DNA of 35,521 nucleotides, taken from an uncultured Bacilli bacterium (lineage in GTDB: Bacteria; Bacillota_I; Bacilli_A; RF39; UBA660). Location of the stretch: positions 1-35,521 of the forward strand of contig CALWAA010000136.1 of assembly GCA_944372725.1 (NCBI GenBank). The letters run 5' to 3'. The stretch's first letter is position 1. Every line of letters begins with the position of its first letter. A program made the position numbers and the translations under genes. Positions 1-9,472 of this stretch are shown here, in pieces. The notes under the pieces were generated by a model. It had not been told where the DNA came from. It searched no databases and was given only the letters and a program-made list of their open reading frames with translations.

Positions 1-102
1 GAATCTTTTGGAAAAGTAACAGAAGTACAAACAACATTTTCAAATCAAGAAGTAACTAAAGAATTTATAGAGTTAGCTTCATTATTATTGGAATTGAAAT
101 AA
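1..102 (+). CDS. C-terminal end of an unidentified protein (partial)
   Basis: An open frame enters from the left edge and ends at TAA (100-102), giving the last 33 residues (ESFGKVTEVQ...LLLELK). The next gene follows after 21 bases with its own ribosome binding site, so the two are probably co-transcribed. The fragment is too short to identify. The '-KVTE-' string resembles the KKVTE linkers of the putative core proteins at 25603-30154, but that is a weak hint. Confidence 0.6.
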   Translation, partial: ESFGKVTEVQTTFSNQEVTKEFIELASLLLELK

Positions 103-123
103 ATTATAATAGGAGGAAAATTT

Positions 124-483
124 ATGAAAGATATAGTAAGTGAAACAATAAGATTATTAAAGGAAAATAATGAAGACCAATATAGAAATGCTGTGGGAGA
201 AAATCTAACAGAAGATACAACAGAAAATACAGAAGTATATAAACAACTAAAGGAATTAGAAAAAGAAAATCATTTTAGTTCTGTTGCAAGATATAGTAAT
301 GAGAACGTAAATGTATCTTTCTATACAGAGGATAGACAAGAAATATATGGTAGTATTAATATGGTAAATAAGACAGCAAAACTAACAACAGGTTCAGGAC
401 CTAATCCATTAAATCCAGAATTTTTAAATTTATTAAATAAGTTAGCACAAATATTAAAAGGATACAATATGTTACATTATTAA
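124..483 (+). CDS. Small acidic hypothetical protein, virion region
   Basis: A 119-residue protein with an AGGAGG site (112-117) ahead of ATG. The first ~45 residues are charged and helical (RLLKENNEDQYRNAVGENLTED), followed by a more beta-like half (residues ~50-85) and a short C-terminal helix. I recognise no family. The N-terminal segment contains an LTE followed by D, the (L/I)xE form that T4-type prohead proteases cut, and the same kind of segment recurs in neighbouring acidic proteins. Together with its place 15 bases upstream of the ferritin-like gene, this suggests a small prohead or virion component. That role is an inference. Confidence 0.75.
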   Translation: MKDIVSETIRLLKENNEDQYRNAVGENLTEDTTENTEVYKQLKELEKENHFSSVARYSNENVNVSFYTEDRQEIYGSINMVNKTAKLTTGSGPNPLNPEFLNLLNKLAQILKGYNMLHY

Positions 484-498
484 TAAGGAGGTGCACCA

Positions 499-1782
499 AT
501 GCTATACAATAAAGGTAAAGAATACACTTTAAAATATATAGATATAAATGGACAACAACAAGAGTTAAAATACACACCAGAAAAAGATATGTCTGTTCCA
601 GAAATAATAACAATGTTACAAAATAAAGATAAAAACTTTTACAAATTATTGAAAGAAGTAAACAACAAAAAGGAGGAAAATAAAATAATGAAAGAAGCTA
701 AATTACCAAATATAAGTAAATTTATATATGATTTAGATTCAGGTAAAGGTAATGCTTGGTCTGTTAGTTCTTATACTGAAAATGGAAAAGGTGACAAAAT
801 AATTATAGTTAATAAAAATGGTATATCTGATAATACTTACGAAGATATAATTAAAGCTGTTGAGAAGAAATATCCACAATTAAAAGGTTATGAAACAGAA
901 AATCATAATGGAGTTTGGTTTTATTTACAAAAAGATAATAAAAATGAAAGTGAAGAAATTGAATTTAATGCCTCTACATTTGACGAACTAGAAGACGAAG
1001 TTACAGAAATGTATGAAAATGACAAAATAGATGACGATATGTATGAAACAATATTAGATTTAATAGATGTTGAAAGATCAAATACAGAAGAATATATAAA
1101 CAATAGACGTGAAGTAACAAATACAGACTACAAAGATGAAGTCGGTATAGAGGAAGATAATGTAGAAGCCTTAAAGAAAGCTATAAAAGAAAAATTACCA
1201 GAGTTAACTACAGAAAGTAAACTTGTAGAAGACGAAGAAGATAATGACATAGAAGTTATTGAAACAGAAGAAACAATAGAGCCAGAAGATACAACAGAAT
1301 TACAACAAGAAATGGAAGAAGTAGTTACAGAGTTAGATAATATAACAGAAGAAGAAACTTTAGGACTAGAAACAACTGCAGGAACAATAGATGTATTAAT
1401 AAAAGATGAAGAGGCTGCAATAGATGGATATAATAGTTTTCTAAACCAAATAAAAGATACTATTCCAGAAACAGTATATAATACAATAGAAGAACAATTA
1501 AAAGAAGTAATACAAGATGAAGAAGATCATATAAACATATTAAATACAATAAAGGAAAATCTAAATACAACAGAAGCTCCAGTAGAAGAAAGTAAAGAAA
1601 CAGTATTAACAGAAAATGTAACAGTAGAAGATATATTTAATGAATTAGATATAGATATAGATTCTCCAGCAGCAGAATATGAATGGGATACAGTACAAAA
1701 ATATTTAGATTCAAATCCAGATATAACATTAGAACAAGCTGTTAAAGATATAAAAGAATATTTTGAAACAGGATTACTATAA
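499..1782 (+). CDS. Acidic virion-region protein with ferritin-like domain
   Basis: A 427-residue, very acidic protein with an AGGAGG site at 486-491. Residues ~70-145 form a small mixed domain (KFIYDLDSGKG ... NGVWFYLQK). Residues ~150-290 are low-complexity acidic linker. Residues ~296-358 look like a ferritin/rubrerythrin-type helical pair: a DEEAAIDGY helix (D303-Y311), then a second helix with DEEDH (D340-H344), giving the ExxH spacing of di-iron helices. Only two helices are obvious, so metal binding is not assured; the domain might pair with a copy of itself. The C-terminus (~370-427) is another acidic helical piece. TESK/EESK linkers resemble those in the putative core proteins further right. 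A strong internal ribosome binding site precedes Met64 (ATG at 688). Terminated by the hairpin at 1804. Confidence 0.8.
   Translation: MLYNKGKEYTLKYIDINGQQQELKYTPEKDMSVPEIITMLQNKDKNFYKLLKEVNNKKEENKIMKEAKLPNISKFIYDLDSGKGNAWSVSSYTENGKGDKIIIVNKNGISDNTYEDIIKAVEKKYPQLKGYETENHNGVWFYLQKDNKNESEEIEFNASTFDELEDEVTEMYENDKIDDDMYETILDLIDVERSNTEEYINNRREVTNTDYKDEVGIEEDNVEALKKAIKEKLPELTTESKLVEDEEDNDIEVIETEETIEPEDTTELQQEMEEVVTELDNITEEETLGLETTAGTIDVLIKDEEAAIDGYNSFLNQIKDTIPETVYNTIEEQLKEVIQDEEDHINILNTIKENLNTTEAPVEESKETVLTENVTVEDIFNELDIDIDSPAAEYEWDTVQKYLDSNPDITLEQAVKDIKEYFETGLL
671..690 (+). promoter_or_regulatory. Internal ribosome binding site and in-frame ATG
   Basis: AGGAGG at 671-676 lies 11 bases before an in-frame ATG (688), codon 64 of the ferritin-like gene. 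It matches the strength of the real starts nearby and could give a 364-residue product beginning MKEAKLP. The same bases also encode KEENK, so coincidence in this purine-rich sequence is possible. Confidence 0.4.
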
Positions 1783-1803
1783 AATATAATTAATAATAAA
1801 CAT

Positions 1804-1836
1804 AAGTAAGTACAATCAAGTACTTACTTTTATTTT
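1804..1836 (+). terminator. Rho-independent terminator
   Basis: A perfect 10-bp stem (AAGTAAGTAC / GTACTTACTT) with a 6-base loop is followed by TTATTTTG. It ends the first transcription unit, 21 bases after the stop of the ferritin-like gene. Confidence 0.85.
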
Positions 1837-1848
1837 GCCAATTTATCA

Positions 1849-1863
1849 GTAAAATATTATTAG
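1849..1863 (+). promoter_or_regulatory. Candidate phage late promoter motif
   Basis: GTAAAATATTATTAG lies just after a terminator and 32 bases before the start at 1895. Near-identical strings occur at 9416, 19352, 21802 and 30350, each ahead of a gene and mostly after a terminator. No sigma70 -35 box is visible, as in T4-type late promoters. Confidence 0.45.
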
Positions 1864-1894
1864 ATATTAATATTATAAAAGGAGTATTATAGAT

Positions 1895-2080
1895 ATGTTT
1901 TATTTAATATTAAATGACGGTAGAAAAGTAAATATGTTATTTGTAAGTAAAGTGTATGTACAAGATACAGATGTTATTTATGAAACAGCTAAAGGAAGTT
2001 TAGATGTAATTAAAGAACATTTTGCAAGTACAGAAGAGGCAAATAATAGATATGAAAATTTAAAAGAATTATATGTATAA
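1895..2080 (+). CDS. Small hypothetical protein (61 residues)
   Basis: A short beta-then-helix protein beginning MFYLILNDG, with ribosome binding site AGGAG at 1880-1884. The next gene starts 15 bases later and its product begins in a similar way (MFILLKSG followed by a short strand pattern, then an E-rich helix). The two may share an N-terminal fold, perhaps a small baseplate- or fibre-attachment unit. No family recognised. Confidence 0.7.
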   Translation: MFYLILNDGRKVNMLFVSKVYVQDTDVIYETAKGSLDVIKEHFASTEEANNRYENLKELYV

Positions 2081-2095
2081 GAGGTGAAAAAGAAA

Positions 2096-2512
2096 ATGTT
2101 TATATTATTAAAGTCAGGAGCTATGTTAAATACTATATGGCTACAAGATTATTATCAAGGAATACACAATAAAAATATATTAGTATATTTATTAGTTAAC
2201 GGAGTTAAAATAGAAGAAGAATATACTAGTGAACAAGAAGTACAAGATAAAATACAAGAAATAACAGAACAAACAAGTTCAGGATCTACTACTCCAAAAT
2301 TTAGTATTAAAGTAGTAACAGAGTTACCAACAACAAATATCTCAAGTACTACTATTTATTTATTAAAAACAGGTGAAGAAGATAGTAATTTATATTCAGA
2401 ATACATATATGTAAATAATAAATGGGAATTACTTGGAACTCAAAAAATGGACTTATCAAACTACTATACTAAAGAGGAAGTAGACAAAATGTTACAATGG
2501 AAAGAATATTAA
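2096..2512 (+). CDS. Small fibre-associated protein with phage-fibre C-terminal module
   Basis: I place the start at ATG 2096 (138 residues), because GAGGTG at 2081-2086 is then a ribosome binding site at normal spacing. The upstream in-frame GTG at 2084 lies inside that site. Residues ~1-65 resemble the preceding small protein. After a Ser/Thr linker, the C-terminal half (KVVTELPTTNISSTTIYLL ... EYIYVNNKWELLG ... DLSNYYTKEEVD) is a module common in phage tail-fibre and baseplate proteins, usually ahead of a coiled coil. Here the protein stops right after the module, so it may be an adaptor or a detached fibre piece. Confidence 0.75.
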   Translation: MFILLKSGAMLNTIWLQDYYQGIHNKNILVYLLVNGVKIEEEYTSEQEVQDKIQEITEQTSSGSTTPKFSIKVVTELPTTNISSTTIYLLKTGEEDSNLYSEYIYVNNKWELLGTQKMDLSNYYTKEEVDKMLQWKEY

Positions 2513-2530
2513 TAAAAAAGGAGGTATATA

Positions 2531-3049
2531 ATGGAAAATACATTAACATATAGAAAAAAGATACCTACAGAAATTATTAATATTGGAGATTTAATAATGT
2601 TAGACTCAGCAACTGGATATATACAAAAAGCTGTATTAGAATATCCTTGTGAATATAGTATTAATAGTAGTCTTGTTATAGGAATATGTGTAAGTAGCGA
2701 TAATGAAACACCTGCAACATTAACTATTAATGGAGACAAATCTAATACTAAAAAAAGACAAGAATTTAATGGAGGAGATTCTAATACAGTAGAAACAATA
2801 ATTATAAATGGAGGAGACTCTACACAAAATCCTAGAGAAATAATACAAGTAGCATATACAGGAGAACAAATGGTAAATGTATGTGGTCCAATTAAAATAG
2901 GTGATAGATTATGTATTAGTAACCAACCTGGAAAAGCTATGTCAAGAGATTATTTAAGGCAACAATATTATAATTTAAGAAGTATAGGAAAAGTAATAAA
3001 AATAGATAAGAAAAAACAACAAGCTAAAGTATTATTAGATATTGAATAA
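2531..3049 (+). CDS. Beta-rich virion protein, intact paralogue of the CGG-shifted gene at 22097
   Basis: 172 residues; AGGAGG site at 2519-2524. The order of motifs is IGDLIMLDSATGYIQKA (~20-36), VIGICVSSD (~57-65), an Asn/Gly-rich insertion (~75-105), then VAYTGEQMVNVCGPIKIGD (~109-127), LCISNQPGKAM, and LRSIGKVIKI...KVLLDIE at the C-terminus. This is the pattern of small beta-barrel or decoration-like phage proteins, but I cannot name the family. Its value here is comparative: the gene at 22097-22461 has the same ends but two reading-frame changes, both at CGG codons, and this copy shows what the joined product should look like. It overlaps nothing and precedes the giant fibre by 16 bases. 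Confidence 0.75.
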   Translation: MENTLTYRKKIPTEIINIGDLIMLDSATGYIQKAVLEYPCEYSINSSLVIGICVSSDNETPATLTINGDKSNTKKRQEFNGGDSNTVETIIINGGDSTQNPREIIQVAYTGEQMVNVCGPIKIGDRLCISNQPGKAMSRDYLRQQYYNLRSIGKVIKIDKKKQQAKVLLDIE

Positions 3050-3065
3050 GAGGAGGTTATTAATA

Positions 3066-6000
3066 GTGGAAGAAAATCAAGTATATACAATTATATTAAG
3101 ACACGATACAAGTGCAAATTGGATGATTAATGACCCTGTTTTAGCTTTAGGAGAATATGGAGTAGAAGACGATACACATAGAGTTAAAAGAGGGGATGGA
3201 CAAAGTAAGTGGTCAGAATTAACTTATGATACTTTTGGATTAGAATATATGTTAACATTTGAAAACATAAAAGGAGATGTTACAGATAATAAAGCTTTAC
3301 AAGATGCCTTAAATCAAAAATTATCTGTAGATACATTTGAAGATTCTAATAATAGTGTAATTACATCTATAACATTAAAAGAAGAAACAGGAAAAATAGG
3401 TAGAATAACAAAAGTAAGTAAAAATGTAAAATTTAATAATACTGTAACAAATTATATAGATATTATTTCAAAAGATAATTCTATTAATGGAATATGGAGT
3501 ATAGATAATGATGGAGTAAATATATTAAATTTACAAGCTGTTTCTTCTGTAGAAAATTATGCTCCTTATAAAGAATATAAAATTAATCAACTATGTTTTT
3601 ATAATAATGGATTGTATAGATGTATAGAAACACATATAGCAACTCCAAATTTAGATAAAACAAAATGGGTAACATTATCTTCATTAAATGCTAGCGATAT
3701 TAATTTTAATCCAGGCTCTACATCTTTAAAATCTAAAACAGTAAAAAATGCTTTACAAGAATTATCAAACAAAGTAGATACAAAAGTAGACCAAACAACA
3801 CAACCAAATAAAATATATGGAACTAATGGTAAAGGAGAACAAATATTATTAAGTAAAGATGATTTAGGAAAAGTAGATAGTGTTAATAATATTATTCCGG
3901 ATGAAAATAAAAATGTGACAATAGAAGCAAAAGATATACAATATGATAGTGAAAATAGTACTTTAAATGTAAAACAAGCTATAGATTTAAAAGCCAACAA
4001 TGTAAATGTAAAGGAACAATTAGATACTAAAATAGATAAAGATATTGGGGATACAGTTGTAACTAATATTGAATTATCTAAAGATACAGATATCCCAGCA
4101 TTTCATATTGTAAAAGTAGGTACAGATAAAAAAGATAAAACAGATTTATTCTTACATATTAAACCAGAAGGAGATTTACAAACATATATTAAAAATGATG
4201 GAATAATAATAGATAGTACAAATATAGATAATAAAATAAATGAATTACAAACAGGTTCAAGTGAATTAGAAAATAGTATAGAACAAGTAAATGCTAAAGT
4301 AGATAAAAATACAACTAGTATAAATGAACTAAAGACAACAACTGGAAATTTAAAAAATAGTATAGATACATTAGAAGCAAATGTGGATAATGTGGAAAAC
4401 CAGGTGGATAGCTTAAATACTAAAGTAACAGATATAGAAGAAAATATAACAAACTTAAATACAGAAACACAAAAACAAATAGAAACTATAAATACAAAGA
4501 TAACAAGTATAGAAGAAGTAAACACACAACAAACGGAAGATATAAAAACAATAACACAAAGTATAGATGAAGTAAATACAAAAATAGATACAAAAGTACA
4601 AGAACTACAACAAAAAGATATAGAACAAGATGAAAAATTAAATAATATAAATACAGTAATAGAAACAATAAATACAGAAATAACTGATGTACAAGAAGAT
4701 ATAGTACAAATAAATAAAGATATAGATAATGTAGAATTAACAAATAGTGAACAAGACGAAAAATTAAATATATTAGATACAGAAATAACAAATTTAAAAA
4801 ATAAAGATACAGATTTACAATCACAAATAGATGAAATAAATGACTCACAAATAGTACAAGATACAGATGTACAAGATATTAAAAAACAATTAGAAAGTAT
4901 AAATACAGAAATAGATACTATAAATGAAAAAGACACAGAACAAGATACAAATATTAGTAATATACAAACAGATATAACAGAGTATAAATCACAAATGCAA
5001 ACAACTATAGAAAGTTTACAACAAAAAGATAGTGCTTTAGATAGTAAAGATAAAGAAATAGAGGCTGAAATAGAAACTATAAAAACAGACATAACAAACT
5101 TACAGGACTATGATGATGTACAAGATCAAAACATAAATGCTAATACACAAAGTATAACAGAACTAACAGAAAAACATAATACAGATATTAAAGCATTACA
5201 GGATAAAGATACAGTATTAGAAACTAAAAATACAGAACAAGATCAAAGATTAAGTAGTATAGAAACTAAAAATACAGAACAAGATACTAAACTTACACAA
5301 ATTACACAAACACAAACACAATTAGATAATAATATAAAAGAAGCTTTACAAGATATAACAGATTTAGATAATAAAGTAGAAGGACAACTTGAAGATATAC
5401 AACAAATAGCAGATGACCAAGCCACAATGATAGAAAGTATAAATAATAGTGTAAGTATAATTAATAATACTATAACAAATATAAAAAATAAAGATACAGA
5501 ACAAGATAAAGCTATAGATAATTTAACAACTAAAGTTAACAGTAATAATCAAATATTAACAGAAGAAATAAAAAGTATTAATACTTTAAATCAACAACAA
5601 TCACAACAAATATCAGACATTAATAGTTCTATATCAGATTTAAATAGTTCTATAATGAATATAAATGATACAGTTGCAGATATTAATGCTAGTAACGCAC
5701 ACCTAGACCAAAAAGTAACAAGTATGGCAAACGAATTAACAGCTGCAACAGAAAATAACACAAGACAAGATCAAGAAATAACAGAATTAGATACTAAGTT
5801 ACAAGAGTTACAAGAAAAAGTAAGTGAAGACGAAACTATAACAGATGGAGAATTACAACAAATAAATACTAAATTAGACGAACTAGATACAGAACTACAA
5901 CAAACAAATACTAATGTAAGTACTAATACAGAAAACATAGAATTAAATACAGGTAAAATAACAGATTTAGAAAGTAGAGTAGATACAGCAGAAGAAAACA

Positions 6001-9000
6001 TAACAACAAATACACAAAATATAAATAAAAATACACAAGATATAACAACAAATACACAAAGTATAGAAACATTAAATACAGTAATAAAAACAAAATTAGA
6101 TAAAGATTTTGCAAATAATGTAAATAAAGAGCTAGTAAGTAATTTACAAATATCTCCTATTAATACACAAGAAGAAGCTGTAACATTATTTACTATAGAA
6201 CAACAAAAATTAAATGTAGAAAATAAAACATCAAGTACTTCAACATTAACTTTTAAATCTACAGATAATACAATACTTGCGACTCCAGAACAAGATGAAA
6301 GTGGAAATATAACATCAATTAATTTAGCTACAAATTTAAATACAGATGTTAACTATTTTATAACATCACAAACATTAGATGAAACAATAGGGAATACAAA
6401 TACTATTCCTCAAAATACAATAACAGCTATAACAAAAGAAGGAGTAGAAGTAGAAGATATTATTACAGATAGTGAAGGTACTTGGTCAAGAGTACAAAGT
6501 ATAGATGACGAACAACATACAGTAACAACAATAACTTTCCAAAGACAAAAAGATGCTACTTGGGGAACAATACAAGGAACATTATCTAATCAACAAGATT
6601 TACAAACAGCTTTAAATAATAAATTAGATAAAACATTTGCAAGTGGTGAACTACAAAATAATATAATGGGAAGTATAGAATTTAGTCCTTCAGGATTAAG
6701 AAATGGTGTATTTATAAGAACAAAAACTATTAATCCAACAAATTCACATATAAATACATTTGAATCTTATATAACTTCTGATACAAAACAATTAACATTT
6801 ACACCCGGCTCAGATGGAATAGATTTAGGTGTAAATATAGAGAATGTAAATTTTGATAATAGTAATACAGGATTAACAAATAATAAAGTAGGAAATGTGT
6901 TAAGAGAATTAAAAACATTAGATAATGCTAAAGTAACAACAGAAACATTTAATACATTTAAAACTCAAAATACTCAAGATATAAATAATGCTGTACAAAC
7001 AGCGACACAAAGTATTACAGAAGCCTATACAAATGCTGATACAGCTTTAAAACAAGAATTACAACAAGCTGATAATAATTTACAACAAAGTATTACAGAT
7101 TTACAAAGTAATAAATTAGATAAAAATCAGGGAACAAGTAATACAGGAAAACATTTAATAGTAGACGAAAATGGATTAATAACTCCACAAACATATACAG
7201 TAGATACAGGAGTACAAAGTGTTACATCGGAATTTAATTTAGTAGATAATGCAGATCCAGATAATCCAAAAATACTACAAGATACTACTAAACTTGATAA
7301 ATCATTTAGTGAAAAATATTTAACAGAATTTGGAATAGAACAAAATGATAATCAAGGTGTATTAACAGTAAAAACAAGAAATGTAGAAAATAAATCAGAT
7401 GTTATAAGTACTGTAGATTTTGTAGGATTAGGAAGTATTAAAGTTACATCAGCTTATGATGAAGATAAACAAAATGATACAGTAAAAATAGATGGAAGTG
7501 AAATAGTTACACAAATTACAAATGGATTAAATACAAAAGTAGACAAAGTAACAACTCCTAGTGTATTATATGGAGTAAGTGCAGATGGACAACAAACTAC
7601 ATATAGTACTACAGAAATAGGTTCTGTAAATAGTGTTAATGGTGTTGAACCCCAAAAAAATACAACAAATATATTAATAGATGCTACACAAATTAATATA
7701 GACGAATCACAAGAAGAAAAACAAACAATAAAAGAAGTAGTAGATAATAAATTAGATAAAGTACAATTAGATACTGTATTATATGGAACAACAAATACAG
7801 GAGAACAAACAACATATAAAGTATTTAATAATTATCTAACAAATCCTTTAGTATTATCAGAAGGTACACAAAATATATTAAGATTTAGATATACAAGTGT
7901 AGATAATCAAGGAGAAGAAACATTAATTGATAGAAGAGTAGTATCTGAAGATAAAGATATATTATTTGTTGGACAGAAAGATAGTACTGATATACACATT
8001 TCTGTAAATTCGGAAAATGTACATTTTGATACAAAGGAAAGTGGATTAACAAGTAATACTATATCAAATGCAATAAGGGAACTAAAAACACTTGACGATG
8101 ATAAAGTTACGACAGAAAATTTAACAACACAACTTGAAACAATAAATGAAACAATAACAAATAATAAAAAAGAAGTGGATACAACAATACAAGGAATAGA
8201 AACAAATATAGATACTATTGAAGAAAATATTACAAACTTAACAAATAATAAACTTGATAAAGTAACAACGGCAAATGTACTATATGGTACAAATAGTACA
8301 GGAGAACAAACTACATATTCTACAAATGATTTAGGAAAAGTAGAAACAGTAAATAGTATAACACCAGATGAAAATAAAAATATATTAATAGATGGAACAA
8401 ATATTAATGTAGATGAAGAAGCCGAAACAAAAGTTACAATAAAAAGTGCCTTAAATACTAAATTAGATAAAGTTACAAAAGTTAATAAAATATATGGTAC
8501 AAATACAGATGGAGAACAAACAACATATACAATAACTAAACAAGATGATACATATTTATCATATATTACAAATATAAATGTAACAGATAATAATCAATCT
8601 TTAGTATTAAATATAGCAAGACCTTTAATTGAAACAGGAGTAAGTACACAACAACAAACTTTAACGTTGTTAAATGTAGATAAAGGTATTAAAGTAGATA
8701 CTGAAAACGATTTAACATTAATTACAGATTCAGAAACAATACCATTTGATACTAAAACAAGTAACTTAACAAGTACTAATGTAGCAGAGGCAATAAGAGA
8801 ATTAAAAACATTAGATGACAGTAAAGTAAAGACAACAGACTTTAATAGTTATAAAACAGAAGTTACACAAGATATAGCAGAATCTGTACAAAATAAACCA
8901 ACAATGTTAGGATATACAAAAGGAACAGAATATACAGTAGGACAACTAGTATATATAACAAGAACAGATAACATTACTTTAATGGCACTTGTATTAAAAA

Positions 9001-9182
9001 AATTTACAAGTAATAATACAGAAAACAATACAGCTATACAATCATTTAAAGTAGATGTAGATAATAAAAATATTTCATTAATTGGAATACCGGTTGATTG
9101 GAATGACGACTTAACAAACAGTGAAACTACAACAACTGAAATAGAAGAAGATACAACAGAAGATGTAAAAGTAACTGAATAA
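3066..9182 (+). CDS. Giant tail fibre protein 1 (2,038 residues)
   Basis: I start at GTG 3066 because AGGAGG (3051-3056) lies 9 bases ahead; the frame is open upstream to 3042 but without a suitable site. Residues ~1-55 match the Mtd-type N-terminal attachment domain (LRHDTSANW...NDPVLALGEYG...RVKRGDGQSKWSEL). Residues ~167-202 (YKINQLCFYNNGLYRCIETH...TKW) look like a small carbohydrate-binding module. Residues ~396-1016 are a long Asn/Thr/Gln-rich coiled coil with 'NTEQD' heptads, expected to be trimeric. The C-terminal third carries beta modules with 'LYGTNxxGEQTTY' repeats at about 248, 1499, 1570, 1737 and 1807, and KLDKVT linkers. There is no obvious receptor tip or self-cleaving chaperone at the end (EEDTTEDVKVTE). 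It is probably a long fibre or its baseplate-proximal part. Confidence 0.85.
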   Translation: MEENQVYTIILRHDTSANWMINDPVLALGEYGVEDDTHRVKRGDGQSKWSELTYDTFGLEYMLTFENIKGDVTDNKALQDALNQKLSVDTFEDSNNSVITSITLKEETGKIGRITKVSKNVKFNNTVTNYIDIISKDNSINGIWSIDNDGVNILNLQAVSSVENYAPYKEYKINQLCFYNNGLYRCIETHIATPNLDKTKWVTLSSLNASDINFNPGSTSLKSKTVKNALQELSNKVDTKVDQTTQPNKIYGTNGKGEQILLSKDDLGKVDSVNNIIPDENKNVTIEAKDIQYDSENSTLNVKQAIDLKANNVNVKEQLDTKIDKDIGDTVVTNIELSKDTDIPAFHIVKVGTDKKDKTDLFLHIKPEGDLQTYIKNDGIIIDSTNIDNKINELQTGSSELENSIEQVNAKVDKNTTSINELKTTTGNLKNSIDTLEANVDNVENQVDSLNTKVTDIEENITNLNTETQKQIETINTKITSIEEVNTQQTEDIKTITQSIDEVNTKIDTKVQELQQKDIEQDEKLNNINTVIETINTEITDVQEDIVQINKDIDNVELTNSEQDEKLNILDTEITNLKNKDTDLQSQIDEINDSQIVQDTDVQDIKKQLESINTEIDTINEKDTEQDTNISNIQTDITEYKSQMQTTIESLQQKDSALDSKDKEIEAEIETIKTDITNLQDYDDVQDQNINANTQSITELTEKHNTDIKALQDKDTVLETKNTEQDQRLSSIETKNTEQDTKLTQITQTQTQLDNNIKEALQDITDLDNKVEGQLEDIQQIADDQATMIESINNSVSIINNTITNIKNKDTEQDKAIDNLTTKVNSNNQILTEEIKSINTLNQQQSQQISDINSSISDLNSSIMNINDTVADINASNAHLDQKVTSMANELTAATENNTRQDQEITELDTKLQELQEKVSEDETITDGELQQINTKLDELDTELQQTNTNVSTNTENIELNTGKITDLESRVDTAEENITTNTQNINKNTQDITTNTQSIETLNTVIKTKLDKDFANNVNKELVSNLQISPINTQEEAVTLFTIEQQKLNVENKTSSTSTLTFKSTDNTILATPEQDESGNITSINLATNLNTDVNYFITSQTLDETIGNTNTIPQNTITAITKEGVEVEDIITDSEGTWSRVQSIDDEQHTVTTITFQRQKDATWGTIQGTLSNQQDLQTALNNKLDKTFASGELQNNIMGSIEFSPSGLRNGVFIRTKTINPTNSHINTFESYITSDTKQLTFTPGSDGIDLGVNIENVNFDNSNTGLTNNKVGNVLRELKTLDNAKVTTETFNTFKTQNTQDINNAVQTATQSITEAYTNADTALKQELQQADNNLQQSITDLQSNKLDKNQGTSNTGKHLIVDENGLITPQTYTVDTGVQSVTSEFNLVDNADPDNPKILQDTTKLDKSFSEKYLTEFGIEQNDNQGVLTVKTRNVENKSDVISTVDFVGLGSIKVTSAYDEDKQNDTVKIDGSEIVTQITNGLNTKVDKVTTPSVLYGVSADGQQTTYSTTEIGSVNSVNGVEPQKNTTNILIDATQINIDESQEEKQTIKEVVDNKLDKVQLDTVLYGTTNTGEQTTYKVFNNYLTNPLVLSEGTQNILRFRYTSVDNQGEETLIDRRVVSEDKDILFVGQKDSTDIHISVNSENVHFDTKESGLTSNTISNAIRELKTLDDDKVTTENLTTQLETINETITNNKKEVDTTIQGIETNIDTIEENITNLTNNKLDKVTTANVLYGTNSTGEQTTYSTNDLGKVETVNSITPDENKNILIDGTNINVDEEAETKVTIKSALNTKLDKVTKVNKIYGTNTDGEQTTYTITKQDDTYLSYITNINVTDNNQSLVLNIARPLIETGVSTQQQTLTLLNVDKGIKVDTENDLTLITDSETIPFDTKTSNLTSTNVAEAIRELKTLDDSKVKTTDFNSYKTEVTQDIAESVQNKPTMLGYTKGTEYTVGQLVYITRTDNITLMALVLKKFTSNNTENNTAIQSFKVDVDNKNISLIGIPVDWNDDLTNSETTTTEIEEDTTEDVKVTE

Positions 9183-9189
9183 ATATAAT

Positions 9190-9231
9190 AAAAGGAGTAG
9201 ACGTTTTAGTATCTACTCCTTTTCTCTTCTT
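9190..9231 (+). terminator. Rho-independent terminator
   Basis: A 12-bp stem (AAAAGGAGTAGA / TCTACTCCTTTT) with a 10-base loop is followed by CTCTTCTT. It separates the two giant fibre genes. Confidence 0.85.
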
Positions 9232-9355
9232 AAAATTACTAAACAATATGAAAATACATTACATCTAATTTTTGTTAAAATTATAAAAGAAGTAGTCTAT
9301 AACAACTACTCAGACAAGTTATTATTAAACTACTTATTACTTTTAGATAATGTAA

Positions 9356-9384
9356 TTGAAACATATTATCCTATAATATATAAC
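9356..9384 (+). promoter_or_regulatory. Candidate sigma70 promoter in the 290-base gap between giant fibres
   Basis: TTGAAA (9356-9361), 17 bases, TATAAC (9379-9384). The gap 9183-9472 holds no credible gene: it contains the terminator at 9190, this possible promoter and the late-type motif at 9416. Confidence 0.35.
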
Positions 9385-9415
9385 ACCTATAACTATTTAT
9401 AAAGTAGATTTTTCT

Positions 9416-9430
9416 GTAAAATATTAATAG
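9416..9430 (+). promoter_or_regulatory. Candidate phage late promoter motif
   Basis: GTAAAATATTAATAG, 43 bases before the second giant fibre gene; 13 of 15 bases match the motif at 1849. Confidence 0.4.
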
Positions 9431-9472
9431 AGGTAGATAAAAATATTAAGAAAGGAATAGGTGGTACATTAA

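Noticed and set aside
4103..5092. Long minus-strand reading frames under the fibre coiled coils
   Set aside because: They are Ser/Val/Phe/Ile-rich mirror images of repetitive Asn/Thr/Glu codons on the + strand and have no ribosome binding sites; artefacts of composition.
3066..9182. Diversity-generating retroelement, because of the Mtd-like N-terminus
   Set aside because: No reverse transcriptase, template repeat or C-type-lectin variable end is visible; only the attachment domain is similar.
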